Assembly (NCBI GenBank): GCA_022394775.1
Contig: JAGFCB010000238.1
Coordinates: 1 to 37,321, forward strand
DNA from: Candidatus Poribacteria bacterium
GTDB lineage: Bacteria; Poribacteria; WGA-4E; WGA-3G
DNA length: 37,321 nucleotides
Reading direction: 5' to 3'
The notes below the pieces were generated by a model, which was not told where the DNA came from, made no database searches, and saw only the letters and a program-made list of their open reading frames with translations. Positions 17,076 through 26,852 of the stretch are shown piece by piece (position 1 is the first letter of the stretch; every line of letters starts with the position of its first letter). The position numbers and the translations under genes are program-made.

Positions 17076-20000
17076 ATGAAACTATTCTCAAAACAGACGA
17101 AAGAAAAGTACAAACGGGAACGCGTGAAATTGAGTCTTAGCATTATGCTGAGCATCTCTGGCCTCATCTTTTTCTTACCGACTTTCGGTGCCTCGGCACA
17201 AGTTACACAAGTTACATCAACCGAAGGCATCACGCTTCAGTTCACCCTACCTGAACTTACTTTCTCTAAAGTCGTCCGAGACAATGTCCGTTACCAAGAT
17301 GTGCAGTACGCCGACTGTCGCTTCACTAATGAGCCCGGTAATCCGAAAGTGCCAGTTACACGCATTATGTTAGGTATACCGGCAGCAGCAGTAATAGAAG
17401 CAGTTAATGTTTCGGCTGCTCCCGCTGAGACACGGGCTGGTGTACGTCTCACGCCTGTCTCAATTTTCGATGTGCACGAAAGCGACTCACAACATTCCGC
17501 GACGCAACGCTGGACGGAAAGTGGAAGCGCGTATCAACCAAACGCAAGAAACTTTTCATATCCGGGGTTACCGCTCGCGCGCATCATACGTGAAGGTTAT
17601 ATTCGCAGTCAACGTGTTATCGCATTGGCATTATATCCTGTACAGTATTTCCCAAAAAATCGCCAGTTGCGTTTTTATTCACGATTCACAGTGAATATCC
17701 GTTTTTCTTATGGCAGTCAGCAGCCGGCAGTGGGCAGTCCATCAAGATCGACGAGTGGCAGTGAAATGACGCTCAACAGCCGCATACCGATAACTGAGCC
17801 AGATGCCTTTGAACGCGCACTCTCACATCAACTCCTTAATGCTGAGCAGGCTGCTCATTTCCGTGTACCCCGTCCTCTCGTGCCTGCAGCGCCAATGCTT
17901 CCTTCCAACATTGGCAGTGTTACACGCTATAAATTATTCGTCAGAGAAACAGGTATCTATGCCCTGACAGCAGAATCCCTCGCGCGCGACTGGGGCGTAG
18001 AACTCATCGGGACAAATCCAGCAAGACTTCGTATAACGCAAGGAAATAGAGATGTCCCTATCCACATCAGCGGTGCAGAGGATAGAAGTTTCGATCCGGT
18101 GGACACAATATTTTTTCTTGGACATAAGCCGAGAAATCCGTATAGTCGTTGGAATGTCTATTGGCTCACGGTTGATAACAGTGGTCGCATCCTAACACGG
18201 GTACCACAGGTTACTGCCAGTCCGACGGATCCAACAGCAACACAAGTCCCGACTTTCCGATCTAAGGTGAACTTTGAAGAAGATCATCTAACAAATAATC
18301 TTGAATTTATCTATAGCGATGATAAACATAAGTGGTTTGAGGAAAATGATTTCTGGTACTGGGATGGTATCAAGAATGGCGGCGATGCCGCCGAAATGCG
18401 GCTTGAATTTCCGTTGTATGATGTCGCAAAAAGTTTCGACTCGCCACATATCTCTGTTGACTTGCAAGGTGGTACACCGGTGCTACATCAGATTTTAGTC
18501 TCTGTCAACGGTGTCCGAATTGAGGTAGCTGAGTGGGAACATCAAGATGAACTCACCGTTGAAAGGTTTTTGCGCACTTGGGATACACTTAAGGACAATA
18601 CGAGGGGAGAAAAGAACGTCTTGTCTTTCGCACGCGTTGACGATAATTTTGACGAAGATACCACCCGGTACCCTTATCATGTGTATCTCAACCGTTTTTC
18701 TGTCGAGTATACCCGCCTCTTCCGCACTGTCGCTGATGAGTTGTGGTTCAGATCACCTACCGAAGACAATACCTCAGGCACACAACCGCCAGGCGGGCGG
18801 AAACTTCAGTACAAAATCGAGGCGTTTCGCGATCCGAGTGTTCATATCTTTGAGACAGATGGCACATACCTCACGGCTCGGATGCAAGGGGTTACGATAG
18901 AGTCCGATGCAAAACGTACGGATGTGTATAACGCGCTTTTTCAGGTCCTTGATACCCGGAGTACACAGTTTATTGCAGTCTCCGATACTGCATTACGGCA
19001 GCCTGAACGTATTGAAATCGTTGAACCCACCGATTTAGCAACGATGACACACGGTGCCGATTATCTGATTGTGACACATCGCAAATTCCTCGCTTCGGCA
19101 CAAAGATTAGCTGAATGGCGTACAACATCTGGCGGCGGTGGTTATCGAACGAAGGTTGTAACAACTGATGATATCTACAACACTTATGGGGATGGAAGCG
19201 TGACCCCGAAAGCAATCAAAGCTTTTCTGACACACGCATATCAATCTTGGACACCCCCCGCACCCACTTACGTTATCCTCTTTGGCGATGGCACTTTCGA
19301 TTTTCGCGGTATTGATACCGAAATTCACGCTGAACCGCCGGAACTTGATGGCTATATTCCGACACACTACATCCGAACCGATTCCTTTGGACGCACCGCA
19401 TCAGACCACTGGTATGCAACTGTCTCTGGACATGATGAATTCACCGATTTTTATATTGGCAGGCTCAGCGTTGAAACCGTCAATCAGGCTGATGCTATTG
19501 TTAATAAGATATTGGCTTATGAACAGTCTCCTCCGAACGGGAACTGGCGAAGAAAAATTATCTCTGTTGCTGATGACGAAGTCAGCAACTCCGGGGATTT
19601 TATCTTCAAGAAGAGCCTTGATGAGATAGCAAAGGACCACACCCGATTAGGCTACGAAACAGTTGAAATTTTCCTTGAAGATATCACTGATGAGGTTGAG
19701 GCAAAACCTGAAGATTACCCAGGCGTCTTTCCACAACGTGTCGCTAAAGATAAAATTATTGAGGCACTCGGCGAGGGGGCTGTCATCGCCCAATATGCAG
19801 GACACGGTGGCAGAGTTGTCTGGGCGCACGAAATCATCTTTGACAATGTATCTGTTGACCAAGTTGAGGAAACAGACAAGATTCCCTTTATGCTTGTTCT
19901 GAGTTGCTACAACGGGTATTTTGATAAACCCGGTGAACCGAGTATGGCGGAAAAATTGTTGCGTAAGGAGAGAGGCGGTATCATCGGTATGTTGAGTGCC

Positions 20001-23000
20001 ACGCGTCTCACTTACGGCAGAGGAAACGATGCACTTAATCGTATCATCTTTGATATGCTCTTCAAACGCAATATCCGACAACTCGGACCTTTGAGTTTTG
20101 ATTCAAAAGTTGAACTTCTCATGACAGAGGGCACAGGTCAAATTGATGTGATGATGGAGTATACGCTTTTTGGGGATCCCGCTTTACAGATTGCTATTGC
20201 TAATCGGGAAATTCAGCCCACTGTTGAAACAAAGACGGTTGCCCCAGGAGATACACTCCGAGTGGCACCGGGACACATTCAGACCGCTACTTATGATCCA
20301 GTCGGTCGGACGAAACGGTTCACTAAAGAATCTGATTTTGACGGAACGCTTACTGTCAAAGCACTGTTCCCTGGCAGGACTGCTGTTTCTCAAGGTGTCG
20401 CCGGTCCCGTTGAATACTACACGGGTGATGTGGTTTTGACAAAAACGATTACTGTTCGCCGAGGTGCGTATCCCGCTGTGAGTTTCACTGTCCCACAAAA
20501 TATCGCGAGTGGTGATGCACACGTTGAGTACTACGCGCAAAGCGACACAACTGTTGCTGTTGGTGGCGATGGTTTTACCGTCAATGTCCCGAAAATTCTT
20601 GATATCCATCCTGAATTAGTCGGAGACGACAAGTTTCAGATCTCTGTCCAAATTTCTGACGAAAAAAATGAATCGCTTCTTGTGCTTATGGAGTGGCGCA
20701 ATTTAGAAACTCGCCAATGGGAAAAAGTACATCTCGTTCCGGGGCCCCCACCTACTACTACGGACGGAACAAGCAAAGATGGATGGTGGACAACACCTGA
20801 ACCGCTAAACGCGCCTACAAATGGTTCCGCTATACGATATGAAATTACGGTTACGGATTCAGATGGCAATGTAACTAAGGGTGATCGACTTGAGTATTAT
20901 CCTTACGTCTACCCGAACCTCTCTGTTGTGAAAGTGAAGAGAGAGGATATGATAAGGTACGGCTACAATCCGCAAACCAAACAGTGGTACCTATCAGCTG
21001 ATGTTCAGGTAGAGGGTAGCGAGATACAAACACCTGTCGATGTTTCTTTTTTTAGCGGCAATCCTGATACCGACGAAGATATGATTGTTGATAGCGATGT
21101 CGAATTTTTGGGGATGACTCGGATTCGACCTGAAGACTGGATACAACGCACACCGTTAGCGAACTCGGAACGCTCATCTTCACGAAAAGATGTTTATGAA
21201 CCCGATCCATTGAATACTTTGCCGATTGCAACTGCCACTTTAAATCTGAAAAACCAGTTGCCTTTCGGCACACACGACATATTTGTCTATGTCGATGTAA
21301 CAGAAACTGAAACGGAGCAATTGGGTGATATTCTTGAAAACGACGAAGATGATAATATCGCTCACCGTCGACTCTCTGTTGATATGGGTATGATCGGAGC
21401 TGCTTCAAGCCAGATTATCAGTTTAGACAGAAACTGCGTTGTTACGGCGCCCCCTGGTGCCCTGCAAGACACAGCAGTACTTTCAATTCGTTCGTTAGAT
21501 GAACTGGCGTTCGGTGTTATAGGTAGAGGTGCCACTGGTCCGGCTACAACGCCTGTAGTTACAAGCACAATTACGGATATGTCCAGGCGCACCGTACTGC
21601 CGGGGCAGATCGTATACGGTTACGAAATAGCCCTCAGTCCTCGGTTGTCAGTTGCTGGTGATAAGACCCTTTTTTCGACTGAAAGTCAAGAATCAATAAA
21701 CGATAACGCTGTTCAATTAGCGTCTCCTGTGGCAATTGACTTAAACTTTGATTTCCGTGCTCTCAGAGCACAACTCGCCGAAGAATTATTAGGGAGTTCG
21801 GAGGAAGTATCGGATGGATTGGATGTTACAGGAACTATTGATACAGCAGTCGTAACTCGCGCACGGGAAATGGGGATCTATAGGTTTAGTCCAACCCTCG
21901 GATATTGGACAAGGCTCCCCTCGCAGCAGCTCACCGAGACTACAGGCGCGTTACAGCAGCGCATGCATGTGACAAATGTGAGCGACAAAAATGTTGGCGG
22001 TGGACGACTTAACGATGTTCGTATTGACCCAGAAGGCACACCAACCGGAAAATACGTCCTCTTTTTCACAGGTCCCCGAACCTATCGTGTCTTTTTCGCA
22101 CCTTTCATAGACGACTCACAGGAGCTTGGTAAGTTGGAAGTTATTTCATCGACTGAGCAACTCGCCAATTTCAGTATAGACAACTCGAACTTTACACACG
22201 GATTTTTTCTTAACATGGAGCAAGATTTTGAGCAACCTTTCAAGTTCGGAGATGTTTGGGCATTCAACATAAGCGCGATCACCCAACCAGTGGAGACCGG
22301 TACAAACGTCGAAGATCCGCTCCAACAAGAACTGAGTTGGTACGCTGCCGGATTCAGAGACACCAATCAAGGTGCCGGTACCATCAGTTATATTGAGCTG
22401 CCACCAGACACGACTATACCTGAGGATCGATGGATTATCTTCTTCATGACTGACACCGAATTTCGGGTTGAAGGTGAGAAAACTGGGATCTTGCGTTCCC
22501 AAACTGATGGTACGCCGCTTCACGGAACGATCGGGCAACCGTTCTTTCACGAACGCTACGGTTTGCGTTTTCAACTGACACAAGCGGAATATCCTTTCGC
22601 TCCTGGTGATAGACTGCGTTTTGAAACTCGGCCTGTTGGCACCATTCGGGCTACAACGGACCGACTCGGACCGGTTACGCTCATGTACAGTGATGATACT
22701 GTGCCCCCAGACATCCAGCTCACTATTGGGAACCAGCAACACTTCGTGCCGGGTGATGCGATAGACCCTGAACCCCTCATCGGTGCGACCTTAACCGATC
22801 CAAGTGGGCTTGATTATCTCACGCGACCACTGCTGTTAGAGCTCGGAAGAGTATCAGGCGAATACGAACCTATCGACCCTGAGATGTACCAATTAACACA
22901 TAATCCGGGTTCAAATCAACTTGTTTTAACATATCCTTCTCCAGAACTTGAACCGCGGGAATACGAACTTCGACTCACAGCAAGTGATGTGCATGGAAAT

Positions 23001-23333
23001 ACCGACACAAAACGCGTTACATTTCAGGTTCACGACAACTTGCAGCTGCTATCGTTTCTAAACTATCCGAATCCGTTTTCGCGTAAAACCACGCTCACAT
23101 GTGAATTAACAGCACCTGCTGACTCGCTCGTCGTGAAAATTTATACACTAAGTGGACGGCTGATTCGAGAGTTTTCTATCCCAGCGACACCGGGGTTCCT
23201 AATGGTGGAATGGGATGGTAGAGATGCTGATGGGGTTGAGGTTGCGAATGGTGTTTACTACGCTAAACTTCAAATTAAGCGAGAAGGTGAAAAAGACATT
23301 ACTGAAATACTGAAAATGATGAGACTCCGTTGA
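17076..23333 (+). CDS. porU: Gingipain-type (C25) cysteine protease, PorU-like, with C-terminal sorting-like domain
   Basis: The 2085-residue protein has a long signal peptide (about 1-42, ending FGASA), a C25-type N-terminal propeptide region and a gingipain catalytic domain. The catalytic pair is His910 in AGHGG and Cys944 in LSCYNG, spaced much as in gingipain RgpB. Beta-sandwich domains follow (about 1050-1990), then a final domain with FLNYPNPFS, VKIYTLSGRLIREF and WDGRDADGVEVANGVYYAKL, the FlgD-Ig/type IX sorting pattern. PorU is the T9SS sortase; it is about 1150 residues in P. gingivalis, so this one carries some 900 extra. A plain secreted protease is the alternative, but the PorV-type gene 25 bp downstream supports PorU. 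No Shine-Dalgarno is present; CAACCGATAACCA precedes the ATG. A weak promoter (TTGATA, 17 nt, TACACA; 16968-16996) is possible. Confidence 0.8.
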   Translation: MKLFSKQTKEKYKRERVKLSLSIMLSISGLIFFLPTFGASAQVTQVTSTEGITLQFTLPELTFSKVVRDNVRYQDVQYADCRFTNEPGNPKVPVTRIMLGIPAAAVIEAVNVSAAPAETRAGVRLTPVSIFDVHESDSQHSATQRWTESGSAYQPNARNFSYPGLPLARIIREGYIRSQRVIALALYPVQYFPKNRQLRFYSRFTVNIRFSYGSQQPAVGSPSRSTSGSEMTLNSRIPITEPDAFERALSHQLLNAEQAAHFRVPRPLVPAAPMLPSNIGSVTRYKLFVRETGIYALTAESLARDWGVELIGTNPARLRITQGNRDVPIHISGAEDRSFDPVDTIFFLGHKPRNPYSRWNVYWLTVDNSGRILTRVPQVTASPTDPTATQVPTFRSKVNFEEDHLTNNLEFIYSDDKHKWFEENDFWYWDGIKNGGDAAEMRLEFPLYDVAKSFDSPHISVDLQGGTPVLHQILVSVNGVRIEVAEWEHQDELTVERFLRTWDTLKDNTRGEKNVLSFARVDDNFDEDTTRYPYHVYLNRFSVEYTRLFRTVADELWFRSPTEDNTSGTQPPGGRKLQYKIEAFRDPSVHIFETDGTYLTARMQGVTIESDAKRTDVYNALFQVLDTRSTQFIAVSDTALRQPERIEIVEPTDLATMTHGADYLIVTHRKFLASAQRLAEWRTTSGGGGYRTKVVTTDDIYNTYGDGSVTPKAIKAFLTHAYQSWTPPAPTYVILFGDGTFDFRGIDTEIHAEPPELDGYIPTHYIRTDSFGRTASDHWYATVSGHDEFTDFYIGRLSVETVNQADAIVNKILAYEQSPPNGNWRRKIISVADDEVSNSGDFIFKKSLDEIAKDHTRLGYETVEIFLEDITDEVEAKPEDYPGVFPQRVAKDKIIEALGEGAVIAQYAGHGGRVVWAHEIIFDNVSVDQVEETDKIPFMLVLSCYNGYFDKPGEPSMAEKLLRKERGGIIGMLSATRLTYGRGNDALNRIIFDMLFKRNIRQLGPLSFDSKVELLMTEGTGQIDVMMEYTLFGDPALQIAIANREIQPTVETKTVAPGDTLRVAPGHIQTATYDPVGRTKRFTKESDFDGTLTVKALFPGRTAVSQGVAGPVEYYTGDVVLTKTITVRRGAYPAVSFTVPQNIASGDAHVEYYAQSDTTVAVGGDGFTVNVPKILDIHPELVGDDKFQISVQISDEKNESLLVLMEWRNLETRQWEKVHLVPGPPPTTTDGTSKDGWWTTPEPLNAPTNGSAIRYEITVTDSDGNVTKGDRLEYYPYVYPNLSVVKVKREDMIRYGYNPQTKQWYLSADVQVEGSEIQTPVDVSFFSGNPDTDEDMIVDSDVEFLGMTRIRPEDWIQRTPLANSERSSSRKDVYEPDPLNTLPIATATLNLKNQLPFGTHDIFVYVDVTETETEQLGDILENDEDDNIAHRRLSVDMGMIGAASSQIISLDRNCVVTAPPGALQDTAVLSIRSLDELAFGVIGRGATGPATTPVVTSTITDMSRRTVLPGQIVYGYEIALSPRLSVAGDKTLFSTESQESINDNAVQLASPVAIDLNFDFRALRAQLAEELLGSSEEVSDGLDVTGTIDTAVVTRAREMGIYRFSPTLGYWTRLPSQQLTETTGALQQRMHVTNVSDKNVGGGRLNDVRIDPEGTPTGKYVLFFTGPRTYRVFFAPFIDDSQELGKLEVISSTEQLANFSIDNSNFTHGFFLNMEQDFEQPFKFGDVWAFNISAITQPVETGTNVEDPLQQELSWYAAGFRDTNQGAGTISYIELPPDTTIPEDRWIIFFMTDTEFRVEGEKTGILRSQTDGTPLHGTIGQPFFHERYGLRFQLTQAEYPFAPGDRLRFETRPVGTIRATTDRLGPVTLMYSDDTVPPDIQLTIGNQQHFVPGDAIDPEPLIGATLTDPSGLDYLTRPLLLELGRVSGEYEPIDPEMYQLTHNPGSNQLVLTYPSPELEPREYELRLTASDVHGNTDTKRVTFQVHDNLQLLSFLNYPNPFSRKTTLTCELTAPADSLVVKIYTLSGRLIREFSIPATPGFLMVEWDGRDADGVEVANGVYYAKLQIKREGEKDITEILKMMRLR

Positions 23334-23337
23334 TAGT

Positions 23338-23358
23338 TTCAACCGATAACCAAAAACA
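23338..23358 (+). promoter_or_regulatory. Conserved pre-start motif CAACCGATAACCA (porV copy)
   Basis: The 13-mer at 23340-23352 is identical to 17056-17068 before porU, 6 and 7 nt from the respective ATG and followed by an A-rich run. It sits where a Shine-Dalgarno should be. A related ACCTATAACCAT-AAAAAA leader can be reconstructed before namZ. Confidence 0.5.
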
Positions 23359-24462
23359 ATGAAACATAAATCAAAGTTTAAAAGTGTGCTGAAGTCCATA
23401 AAATGTGCTAAAGTTATTCAAAATCTTTTCCCTCACTCCGGGATTTTAGCGCACTTTAGATACCCTTGCAAACTTTTTGTCGTATCTATAATTACGCTGT
23501 GTCTTACTATCCAATCTGTGGATGCGAAGTACACCGCGGACTTCCTAACACTTGGTGTTGGTGCTCGCGCCCTTGCTATGGGTGGTGCGGGGACAGCACT
23601 CAGTGACAACGCCTACGCGTCTTATTGGAATCCAGCCGGGTTAGGGCACCTCACGCGATACGAAGTTAGTTTCATGCATTCTACACTCAATGGGCAGGAT
23701 GCTTATGACTATGTGAGTTATATCCATCCGCTTAAAGATCGTGGCGCGATTAGTGTCAGTTGGCTACGTGTCGGCGTTGACGATATTCCTATCACCAGTC
23801 TACCGGTAGTCAGTCGTCCCGTGGGTGCGACGAATCGTCCAAAGGTAGTAGGGACTTTCAACAATACGGATAATGCATTCCTTCTCGCCTCTGGTTGGGC
23901 ACTTCCTTCTTTCCGAGGTATTGATCTCCGTCTCGGCGGCACACTCAAACTTCTCTATATGAGCGGATATCGAACCACAAACGCCGTCGGCGGCGGCGCA
24001 GACATCGGCTTTGTCGCTAACACAAATCCCAAAAAACCACATCGGCTGACACTCGGATTACAAGCAAGCGATGCTTTTCAGACGAAACTCTATTGGAACA
24101 CGCCACCCTCATCAGCAGAGTTGACATCACACACCGAAACGATACCACCACATCTCAAGATCGGCATCGCGACGACACACGCACTCCGTATCTTCCGAAG
24201 CACGCTCGTTTTTGCTTTGGACTCCTATATCAAAGATGGGGTTGAGTTGCACGGCGGTGCGGAGTGGACACTCTTTGATTTACTCTCCTTACGCGTCGGT
24301 TTTGATGAACGTAAAGGGATTGAACGGATCCGATGTTTGACAGCCGGTGTTGGATTGAACCTCCAGTTTGTCACAGGTGCTGGAGCGGGATTAGACTACG
24401 CGTTTGCGAACCACCCTGCATTAGGCGGCAGCCACCGTATGTCTCTTAGGATTAGGTTTTAG
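23359..24462 (+). CDS. porV: PorV-like outer-membrane barrel (T9SS)
   Basis: The 367-residue product has a long basic N-region, a hydrophobic signal segment ending TIQSVDA near 55, then FLTLGVGARALAMGGAGTALSDNAYASYWNPAGL, the opening of the PorV/PorQ/UPF0164 family; the rest alternates like a beta-barrel and ends in an aromatic residue (RIRF). PorV shuttles T9SS cargo to PorU. porU and porV are adjacent in P. gingivalis as they are here. The N-region is encoded by repeated TGTGCTRAAGT segments (see repeat). There is no Shine-Dalgarno, only the same CAACCGATAACCA motif as before porU. The start is the only ATG upstream of the signal segment. Confidence 0.8.
   Translation: MKHKSKFKSVLKSIKCAKVIQNLFPHSGILAHFRYPCKLFVVSIITLCLTIQSVDAKYTADFLTLGVGARALAMGGAGTALSDNAYASYWNPAGLGHLTRYEVSFMHSTLNGQDAYDYVSYIHPLKDRGAISVSWLRVGVDDIPITSLPVVSRPVGATNRPKVVGTFNNTDNAFLLASGWALPSFRGIDLRLGGTLKLLYMSGYRTTNAVGGGADIGFVANTNPKKPHRLTLGLQASDAFQTKLYWNTPPSSAELTSHTETIPPHLKIGIATTHALRIFRSTLVFALDSYIKDGVELHGGAEWTLFDLLSLRVGFDERKGIERIRCLTAGVGLNLQFVTGAGAGLDYAFANHPALGGSHRMSLRIRF
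23381..23460. repeat. Direct and inverted TGTGCTRAAGT repeats in the porV signal region
   Basis: TGTGCTGAAGT (23385-23395) and TGTGCTAAAGT (23404-23414) are tandem at a 19-bp offset. An inverted, slightly diverged copy lies at 23443-23453 (ATTTTAGCGCA). The segment encodes the N-region of the PorV signal peptide, so a dispersed repeat seems to have entered the gene start. Confidence 0.55.
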
Positions 24463-24539
24463 ATGGCTATCAGCCATTAGCACTCAGAAAGAAATTCTTT
24501 TTCACTGAAATCTTCTTTCTCCGACAACCGATATTATGT
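24463..24539. other. Convergent spacer with dispersed repeat and weak hairpin
   Basis: It holds CAGCCATTAGCA (24471-24482), also found inverted at 31307-31318, and AGAAAGAA/TTCTTTCT arms (24486-24493 and 24513-24520) that could form a weak bidirectional terminator between porV and the convergent WD40 gene. Confidence 0.4.
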
Positions 24540-26741
24540 TTATTCCCTCACAGGCGAACCTTTGAGGATTTTATCCCAGTCCCAGACCAAAATTGTGCCG
24601 TCCTGCCCTGTGCTAATAAGCGTTTTACCATCAGATGAAAAGACTAACGTCTCTATTGTTGCTGTGTGTCCATTGAGCGTGGTAATTCTTTCACCTGTCG
24701 TCATATCGAATAATTCGATGCTACCGTTTCTAAATCCTGCGAGGAGAACAGTGTCATCAGGAGAAAACACTAACGATTTGACCCCGCGTGGTGCATCTTT
24801 AAGGGGAGGCTGCTTGCTGCTCCCCAACAAACGGATTTTTTGGTTACTTCCGACAGCAAGCAACGTGCTGTTTGAAGAAAATGTGAGTGCCTCAATAATA
24901 TCACGATATGTGACACTAAAATTACCAGGTCCGCCTTTCACAGCTTCCTCCATATCCTGTCCGGCAAGAAAAGGCGCTAACGCGATGCCAGTTTCAGCAT
25001 CCCACATCTGTACCTTGCCGCCCATGTTTCCGCTGATCAGTTTTTTTCCGTCCGGCGAAAACACCAAAGCACTTATGGAAGGTGTTATATGAGGGGGCAT
25101 CATGCCTGGTGGGAATACAAAATTACCGTTTCCATCGGCATTGTTTAGGTTTTCTGGAACACTTTCTTCATCTATAAGCGAGATGTTAATGCTGTTCCCT
25201 GTCTCTGTATTCCATACATAAATTTTACCCGAACTATCAAAGGCTACCGTTTTTCCATCAGGCGAAAAAGCCATAGCGTTGCCTGGATCCATTACACCAT
25301 CTGTCTCATTTAATGTTGCTAACTCGCGTCCTGTCCTCGTCTCCGTCAGTTGAACCCGTCCACTCGCCATTTGTGTCGAGAGGGTTGCCCCTAAACCGCC
25401 TGCCTCAAAAAACATAGTGGCTTTCGCGCCGACGCTTGCGAGTTTTTTTCCGTCCGGTGAAAGTGTTGAACCTCGCAATAAATCGCCATGTACAGCATTT
25501 TGGGAACCGGTTTTCTGCGATGTTTTCAGGTCCCAAAAGTCAATGATGCCGTTAAATGCGACACTGACGAGCGCAGAGTTATCTTCAGAGAAAGACACCG
25601 CTTTGACCCACTTCGTATGTTCTGTAATGCTAATAGGTAACAGATCTCCAGTTTCAGTGTTCCAGAACTTGATTGTGCCATCCGTGCTGCCACTTGCAAG
25701 CGTGCTGCCATCCGGTGAAAATGATAAGGCGACAATTCCGTTTAGATGCCCGGCGAGTGTCGTGATCAGTTCACCTGTGTCGGTATCCCATAGATTCACT
25801 GTTTTGTCGGTGCTGCCACTTGCGAGTTTTTTTCCGTCGGCGGAGAAGGCTAATGCGTTTATCCATCCGGTGTGTTTTTGCAGGATAGCTAATTCTTCGT
25901 TGGTGTCAGTATCCCATAATCGGACGGTTTTATCTTGACTGCCACTTGCGAGTCGTTTGCCGTTAGGCGAAAATTCCAAGATTAACACGTGAACACCTGC
26001 GTCCGGGAAAAACATCTGATCGTGAATATCCTCTTGAATTGCCAACTTTTCCTCTACTGGGGGTAAAGGTCCACCGTGACCACTGAGGGTAGACAGTTTT
26101 TGACCGGTTGTTGTGCTCCACAATTCAATCTTTCCAGTTTGACCCCCAACGGCAAATTTATCGTCTGTGAGTGCGTAAGGTTCTGGGCTATGTCTCCTCC
26201 GTATCTTTTCAAAAGAGCGATCGTCGATATTTTTCCTATCTTTCTGCCTGGTTTCAATATCCAACCAGCCAATTGCATTCCCCCATTTATTCAAACCGGT
26301 AAGCGTTTTTCCATCATCAGATAAATGCAACACTACTGCCGGAAAAGGACCATCAGTAAGTTCGAGTTTTTGATTTGTGGCTGTTTCCCACAACTGAAGT
26401 CCCCCACCATGAGGTGTTAACATTCCGCCGCTACTTGCGATGAATCTGCCATCCCGTGAAAATGCGATGGCTTGAGACATCCCCGGTAACAGGTCAACCG
26501 CTTTTCCAGTCTTTAGGTCGTAAATCCATATACCGATGCTGCTTCCGACAGCGATGTGTGTGCTGTCTGGTGAGAATTGAATGGCATTAATTCCGCCTTT
26601 TCCGAATCGTGCTTTCGCTGCTTTAGGGAGTTGCCATTTTGTATAATTTTCGGCTGCTTCATCCTTTTGTGCTTCCGCTGCGAATACAGCCAAGCCGATT
26701 AACAGTATAGATATCAGTAGAACCCTATAAAACCTATCCAT
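24540..26741 (-). CDS. Exported WD40 double-propeller protein
   Basis: The 733-residue product begins with a signal peptide (MDRFYRVLLISILLIGLAV, cleavage after AEA). It then carries about 14 WD40 repeats (typical unit ALAFSADGKKLASGSTDKTVNLWDTDTG), enough for two seven-bladed propellers. It is closely related to the propeller part of the next gene upstream: both begin YTKW-LPKAAKAR-GKGGIN and share repeat order and stretches of DNA identity. The frame is open from 26789; ATG 26741 is chosen because GGAGG lies 5 nt upstream and it starts the signal peptide. WD40 propellers bind proteins; no enzyme domain is present. It may be an extracellular companion of the sigma-WD40 fusion. Confidence 0.85.
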   Translation of the reverse strand: MDRFYRVLLISILLIGLAVFAAEAQKDEAAENYTKWQLPKAAKARFGKGGINAIQFSPDSTHIAVGSSIGIWIYDLKTGKAVDLLPGMSQAIAFSRDGRFIASSGGMLTPHGGGLQLWETATNQKLELTDGPFPAVVLHLSDDGKTLTGLNKWGNAIGWLDIETRQKDRKNIDDRSFEKIRRRHSPEPYALTDDKFAVGGQTGKIELWSTTTGQKLSTLSGHGGPLPPVEEKLAIQEDIHDQMFFPDAGVHVLILEFSPNGKRLASGSQDKTVRLWDTDTNEELAILQKHTGWINALAFSADGKKLASGSTDKTVNLWDTDTGELITTLAGHLNGIVALSFSPDGSTLASGSTDGTIKFWNTETGDLLPISITEHTKWVKAVSFSEDNSALVSVAFNGIIDFWDLKTSQKTGSQNAVHGDLLRGSTLSPDGKKLASVGAKATMFFEAGGLGATLSTQMASGRVQLTETRTGRELATLNETDGVMDPGNAMAFSPDGKTVAFDSSGKIYVWNTETGNSINISLIDEESVPENLNNADGNGNFVFPPGMMPPHITPSISALVFSPDGKKLISGNMGGKVQMWDAETGIALAPFLAGQDMEEAVKGGPGNFSVTYRDIIEALTFSSNSTLLAVGSNQKIRLLGSSKQPPLKDAPRGVKSLVFSPDDTVLLAGFRNGSIELFDMTTGERITTLNGHTATIETLVFSSDGKTLISTGQDGTILVWDWDKILKGSPVRE

Positions 26742-26852
26742 TACTTCCTCCGCCCGTGTCTCTGAAATTAAGTATAAACCTTTGTGCAATTAATTATACA
26801 CCATTAGAGTGGAGGATTGCCAAATAGATAACATCTGTTTTGACAGTGCTAC

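Noticed and set aside
25417..25938. 173-residue plus-strand frame opposite the exported WD40 gene
   Set aside because: The WD40 frame on the other strand is clearly real; this is its shadow, with the same repeat-derived composition.
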